Positions 60,868-64,000 of a DNA stretch of 64,000 nucleotides are shown here, piece after piece (position 1 is the first letter of the stretch; every line of letters starts with the position of its first letter). The notes below the pieces were generated by a model. The model was not told where the DNA came from and did no database searches. It saw nothing but the letters and a program-made list of their open reading frames with translations. Made by a program: the position numbers and the translations under genes. The stretch spans positions 1 through 64,000 of the forward strand of contig NZ_CABVLY010000016.1 of the NCBI RefSeq assembly GCF_902498995.1, given 5' to 3'. The DNA is from Burkholderia anthina. Lineage in GTDB: Bacteria; Pseudomonadota; Gammaproteobacteria; Burkholderiales; Burkholderiaceae.

Positions 60868-60894
60868 ATTGCCGGAATTGCCGGAATTGCTGGA
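60868..60894. repeat. Three tandem 9-mers
   Basis: ATTGCCGGA repeats at 60868-60876 and 60877-60885, with ATTGCTGGA at 60886-60894. It lies just after the MscS-family gene and before the terminator. It is a minor microsatellite. Confidence 0.85.
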
Positions 60895-60906
60895 ATCGCA
60901 AGGACG

Positions 60907-60936
60907 AAAAAAGCGTGGCAACTGCCACGCTTTTTT
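60907..60936. terminator. Bidirectional intrinsic terminator
   Basis: Six A, GCGTGGC, loop AACT, GCCACGC, six T. It serves both the MscS gene (plus) and the convergent DedA gene (minus). Confidence 0.95.
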
Positions 60937-60970
60937 ATTGCGCCAAAGACCGACGAGAAATGCGCTGCCT

Positions 60971-61654
60971 TCAGCGGCCGCCCGTCTTCTGCGTACCGCC
61001 CGATTGGCGCCCACGCACCATCTTCCACAGCCCGCCGAGCACGACCGGCACGATCGCCGCGCCGATCCCGGCCAGCACGATCACGTTCAGGTACTGACGG
61101 ATGAACGGGATATTGCCGAAGAAGTAGCCGAGCAGCACCAGCAGCAGCACCCAGAACACCGCGCCGAGCACGTTGAACAGCTGGAAGCGCGCGACGCTCA
61201 TCGACGAGGCCCCCGCGACGAACGGCGCGAACGTGCGCACGACCGGGATGAAACGCGCGAGCACGATGGTCTTGCCGCCGTGCTTGTCGTAGAACGAGTG
61301 GGTTTTCTGCAGCGCGGCGCGGTCGAGGAAGCGCTCGAGCACCGGAATATGGGTATTGAACACCTTCGGCCCGATCCAGCGGCCGATCAGGTAGTTCACG
61401 GTATTGCCGGAAATCGCCGCGACCAGCAGCAGCACGATCAGCGCGCCGACGTTCATGTCGCCCGTCGCCGCGAACGCGCCGCCGATGAACAACAGCGAAT
61501 CGCCGGGCAGGAACGGCAACACGACGAGCCCGGTCTCGCAGAACACGATCAGGAACAGCACCAGGTACACCCATGCGCCGTACTGCCGGATGAAATCGCC
61601 GAGGAACGCGTCGATATGCAGGACCAGATTGACGAAATGAAGCAGCGTATCCAA
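60971..61654 (-). CDS. DedA-family membrane protein
   Basis: This 227-aa protein starts at a TTG (61652-61654) behind GAGGA, giving the usual DedA N-terminus MDTLLHFVNLVLHIDAFLG; an upstream ATG at 61741 would add 29 residues unlike the family. Family landmarks are FCETGLVVLPFLPGDSLLF, GRWIGPKVF and VLARFIPVVRTFAPFVAG. DedA proteins act in membrane-lipid scrambling or undecaprenyl-phosphate translocation and in resistance to cationic peptides; in Burkholderia they affect polymyxin resistance. Confidence 0.9.
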   Translation of the reverse strand: MDTLLHFVNLVLHIDAFLGDFIRQYGAWVYLVLFLIVFCETGLVVLPFLPGDSLLFIGGAFAATGDMNVGALIVLLLVAAISGNTVNYLIGRWIGPKVFNTHIPVLERFLDRAALQKTHSFYDKHGGKTIVLARFIPVVRTFAPFVAGASSMSVARFQLFNVLGAVFWVLLLVLLGYFFGNIPFIRQYLNVIVLAGIGAAIVPVVLGGLWKMVRGRQSGGTQKTGGR

Positions 61655-61815
61655 ATGCGAGTCCTCGAAGGCGAAAGGGCCGGAACGGCCGAAAAAGCGG
61701 AAAGTGCCCGCCGCGCAAGGCGGCGCGCGAAACGGAGTCATGATACCGAAACTACCTTAAGGCTCCGTGAAAAAACGTAACCGTCGGCCACGCCGGCAAG
61801 CATCCGCCGCCTCGC

Positions 61816-61821
61816 TATAAT
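61816..61821 (+). promoter_or_regulatory. Consensus -10 box immediately upstream of mutL
   Basis: TATAAT at 61816-61821 lies only 6 bp before the mutL ATG. Transcription would start at or next to the A of the ATG, giving a leaderless or nearly leaderless mRNA. No good -35 is visible at 61793-61798. Confidence 0.6.
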
Positions 61822-61827
61822 TCGGCC

Positions 61828-63813
61828 ATGTCCGAAATCACCGAAACGGCCGCGGGCGCCGCGCCCGCCCCTGCTCCGCGCCCGCTGCGCGCGATCCAGC
61901 CCCTGCCCGACCAGTTGATCAGCCAGATCGCCGCGGGCGAGGTCGTCGAACGCCCGGCGTCGGTCGTCAAGGAGCTGCTCGAGAACGCGATGGACGCCGG
62001 CGCGACGACGCTGCGCATCGTCCTCGAAGAAGGCGGCGTCAAGCGCATCGCGATCACCGACGACGGCTGCGGGATTCCGCCCGACGAACTGCCGCTCGCA
62101 TTGATGCGCCACGCGACCAGCAAGATCCGCTCGCTCGAGGAGCTCGAAGCGGTCGCCACGCTGGGTTTTCGCGGGGAAGCGCTCGCATCGATCGCATCGG
62201 TCGCCGAGATGTCGATCACGAGCCGCACGGCCGACGTCGCGCACGCGATGAAAATCGATGCGACCACCGGCGCGCTGTCGCCGGCGGCCGGCGCGGTCGG
62301 CACGACGATCGAGGTGCGCGAGCTGTACTTCAACACGCCCGCGCGCCGCAAATTCCTGAAAAGCGAGCAGACCGAGTTCGGCCACTGCCTCGAAATGATC
62401 CGCCGCGCGGCGCTCGCGCGGCCGGACGTCGCGATCTCGGTGCTGCACAACGGCAAGGCCGTCGAGCACTGGAACGCGACCGAGCCCGCGCAGCGCGTCG
62501 CGAAGATCCTCGGCGACAGCTTCGCCACCGCGCACCTGCCGCTCGACGAGCAGGCCGGACCGCTCGCCGTCTACGGCTGCGCGGGCCTGCCGACCGCGAG
62601 CCGCGGCCGCGCCGACCAGCAGTATTTCTTCGTCAACGGCCGCTTCGTGCGCGACAAGCTGCTCACGCACGCCGTGCGCGCGGCATACGAAGACGTCCTC
62701 CACGGCGACCGCTACCCGTCGTACGTGCTGTTCCTCGACCTGCCGCCCGAAGCCGTCGACGTGAACGTGCACCCGTCGAAGATCGAAGTGCGGTTCCGCG
62801 ATTCGCGCTCGATCCACCAATACGTCTTCCACGCGGTGCAGCGCGCACTGGCCCGCCATGCGGGCGCGTCGCCGGAAACCACCGCAGGCGGCCATGCCGC
62901 GCATCTCGAACCGGCGCCCGCCGGCCCCGCGTCGTTCCTGAATACGCCGCTCGGCCAGGGCGCAGCCACCGGCACGGGCGGCAGCGGCTTCTCGTCGCCG
63001 TCGCCATCATCGTCGGCAGGCAACACGTGGATGCGCCAGGCGCGTATGACGCAGGGCACGCTGCCCGTCGCGCAACCGCTCGCGCTCTACGATGCGCTGT
63101 TCGGCCGCAAGGATACGGGCGCGGGCACGCCGGACGGCACGACCGGCGGCGCACACGATTCGACGGGCGCGCCGGCCGCGCCGCTGCCGGGCTTCGCCGC
63201 ATCGCCGATCGCCGCCAGCCCGCATGACGAGCAGCCGCTCGGCTTCGCGCTCGGCCAGATCCACGGCATCTACGTGCTCGCACAGAATGCGCACGGCCTC
63301 GTGATCGTCGACATGCACGCGGCCCACGAGCGGATCCTGTACGAACAGTTCAAGAATGCGCTCGCCGACCGTTCGGTGGCCGTGCAGTCGCTGCTGCTGC
63401 CGATATCGATGACGGCGACGCCGGTCGAGATCGGCACGGTCGAAGAAGAGCGCGACACGCTCGAATCGCTCGGTTTCGACCTCGCGGTGCTGTCGCCGAC
63501 GACGCTCGCGATCCGTGCGGTGCCCGCGCTGCTGAAGGATGCGGACCTGCAGTCGCTCGCGCGCGCGGTGCTCGCCGATCTGCACGCATTCGGCGGCTCG
63601 CGCGTGCTCACCGAGCGCCAGCACGAACTGCTCGGCACGCTCGCGTGCCACCACGCGGTGCGCGCGAACCGGCGCCTGACGCTCGACGAGATGAACGCGC
63701 TGTTGCGCCAGATGGAAGCGACCGAACGCGCGGACCAGTGCAATCACGGCCGGCCGACGTGGTATCAGCTCACGCTGAACGATCTCGACCGCCTCTTCAT
63801 GCGCGGGCAATGA
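61828..63813 (+). CDS. mutL: DNA mismatch repair protein MutL
   Basis: This 661-aa GHKL ATPase has [20 protein letters not shown] and [12 protein letters not shown] in the N-terminal half, a variable Gly/Ser/Ala-rich linker (about 345-460), and a C-terminal dimerisation domain. Asp495 begins [12 protein letters not shown], which fits the endonuclease motif DQHA(X)2E(X)4E with Met in place of Gln. MutL couples MutS recognition to strand removal. The stop overlaps miaA (ATGA). Confidence 0.97.
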   Translation: MSEITETAAGAAPAPAPRPLRAIQPLPDQLISQIAAGEVVERPASVVKELLENAMDAGATTLRIVLEEGGVKRIAITDDGCGIPPDELPLALMRHATSKIRSLEELEAVATLGFRGEALASIASVAEMSITSRTADVAHAMKIDATTGALSPAAGAVGTTIEVRELYFNTPARRKFLKSEQTEFGHCLEMIRRAALARPDVAISVLHNGKAVEHWNATEPAQRVAKILGDSFATAHLPLDEQAGPLAVYGCAGLPTASRGRADQQYFFVNGRFVRDKLLTHAVRAAYEDVLHGDRYPSYVLFLDLPPEAVDVNVHPSKIEVRFRDSRSIHQYVFHAVQRALARHAGASPETTAGGHAAHLEPAPAGPASFLNTPLGQGAATGTGGSGFSSPSPSSSAGNTWMRQARMTQGTLPVAQPLALYDALFGRKDTGAGTPDGTTGGAHDSTGAPAAPLPGFAASPIAASPHDEQPLGFALGQIHGIYVLAQNAHGLVIVDMHAAHERILYEQFKNALADRSVAVQSLLLPISMTATPVEIGTVEEERDTLESLGFDLAVLSPTTLAIRAVPALLKDADLQSLARAVLADLHAFGGSRVLTERQHELLGTLACHHAVRANRRLTLDEMNALLRQMEATERADQCNHGRPTWYQLTLNDLDRLFMRGQ

Positions 63814-64000
63814 GCGCTTCACCGCAGAACCAACCGACGACGATCGCCTGCCTGCTCGGCCCCACCGCATCGGGCAAGACGGCCGCGGCGCTGGCGCTCG
63901 CCGCGCGTCGCCCGATCGAGATCGTCAGCGTCGATTCGGCGCTCGTCTACCGCGACATGGATATCGGCACCGCGAAACCGACGCGCGACGAGCGCGCGAA
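63810..64000 (+). CDS. miaA: tRNA dimethylallyltransferase, N-terminal part (runs off window)
   Basis: The first 63 codons are present. The ATG at 63810 overlaps the mutL stop. The sequence includes the P-loop [14 protein letters not shown] and the following [20 protein letters not shown], the diagnostic MiaA motif. MiaA adds dimethylallyl to A37 of tRNAs reading UNN codons. The gene order mutL-miaA is conserved in proteobacteria. Confidence 0.95.
   Translation, partial: MSASPQNQPTTIACLLGPTASGKTAAALALAARRPIEIVSVDSALVYRDMDIGTAKPTRDERA

Noticed and set aside
1..64000. CRISPR array, prophage or complete insertion sequence
   Set aside because: No regularly spaced direct repeats, integrase, phage structural genes or intact transposase are visible.

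Overview
The window reads as chromosome of a Burkholderia species, most probably the Burkholderia cepacia complex. The base composition is GC-rich and GCG/CGC codon-heavy, the tol-pal block runs ybgC-tolQRAB-pal-cpoB, the ends carry glyA and mutL-miaA, and the middle holds a wcb-type, ABC-transporter-dependent capsule locus. Species assignment is inference from gene content; no database was searched.

Layout. 1-7156: start of glyA (minus strand), a YdfG-like reductase, the complete Tol-Pal envelope operon, and a tRNA-Lys(TTT) with a consensus promoter and a bidirectional terminator. 7319-16545: eight minus-strand genes (NHL lipoprotein, beta-propeller, fatty-acid desaturase, PAP2, MurG/MJ1255-like glycosyltransferase, ferritin-like diiron protein, exported unknown, GT2). 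Six of the seven junctions overlap. I do not recognise this cluster as a characterised system. 16664-19601: YiaA-like membrane protein, AraC regulator divergent from an AhpD-like protein, and a class II glutamine amidotransferase.

20180-59802 is the polysaccharide/capsule region. On the plus strand are rfbBACD (dTDP-L-rhamnose), a 2545-aa fully reducing type I polyketide synthase, an alpha-oxoamine synthase, ugd (UDP-glucuronate), a three-part glycosyltransferase and a pyruvyl transferase. These converge on a minus-strand block: beta-helix protein, Tat-exported protein, two very large glycosyltransferases, then wzt-wzm-wza-like-kpsE and another twin GT2. Beyond a short divergent spacer come kpsS (plus) and kpsC (minus), whose 3' ends overlap, then a GT4-like gene and an SDR whose 3' ends also overlap. 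From about 34.4 to 52 kb the DNA is clearly AT-richer than the rest, as in a transferred, serotype-specific capsule segment.

Working model: Rml and Ugd enzymes supply rhamnose and glucuronate, the large glycosyltransferases and the pyruvyl transferase build an acidic polymer, KpsC/KpsS build a Kdo-type linker, and Wzm-Wzt-KpsE-Wza export it. The PKS, the alpha-oxoamine synthase and possibly the SDR would make a sphingoid-like amino-lipid, perhaps the lipid terminus of the capsule. That pairing and the overlapping operon at 7.3-16.5 kb are the two places most likely to hold undescribed biology.

59803-64000 returns to housekeeping genes: an MscS-type channel, a DedA protein, mutL and the start of miaA.
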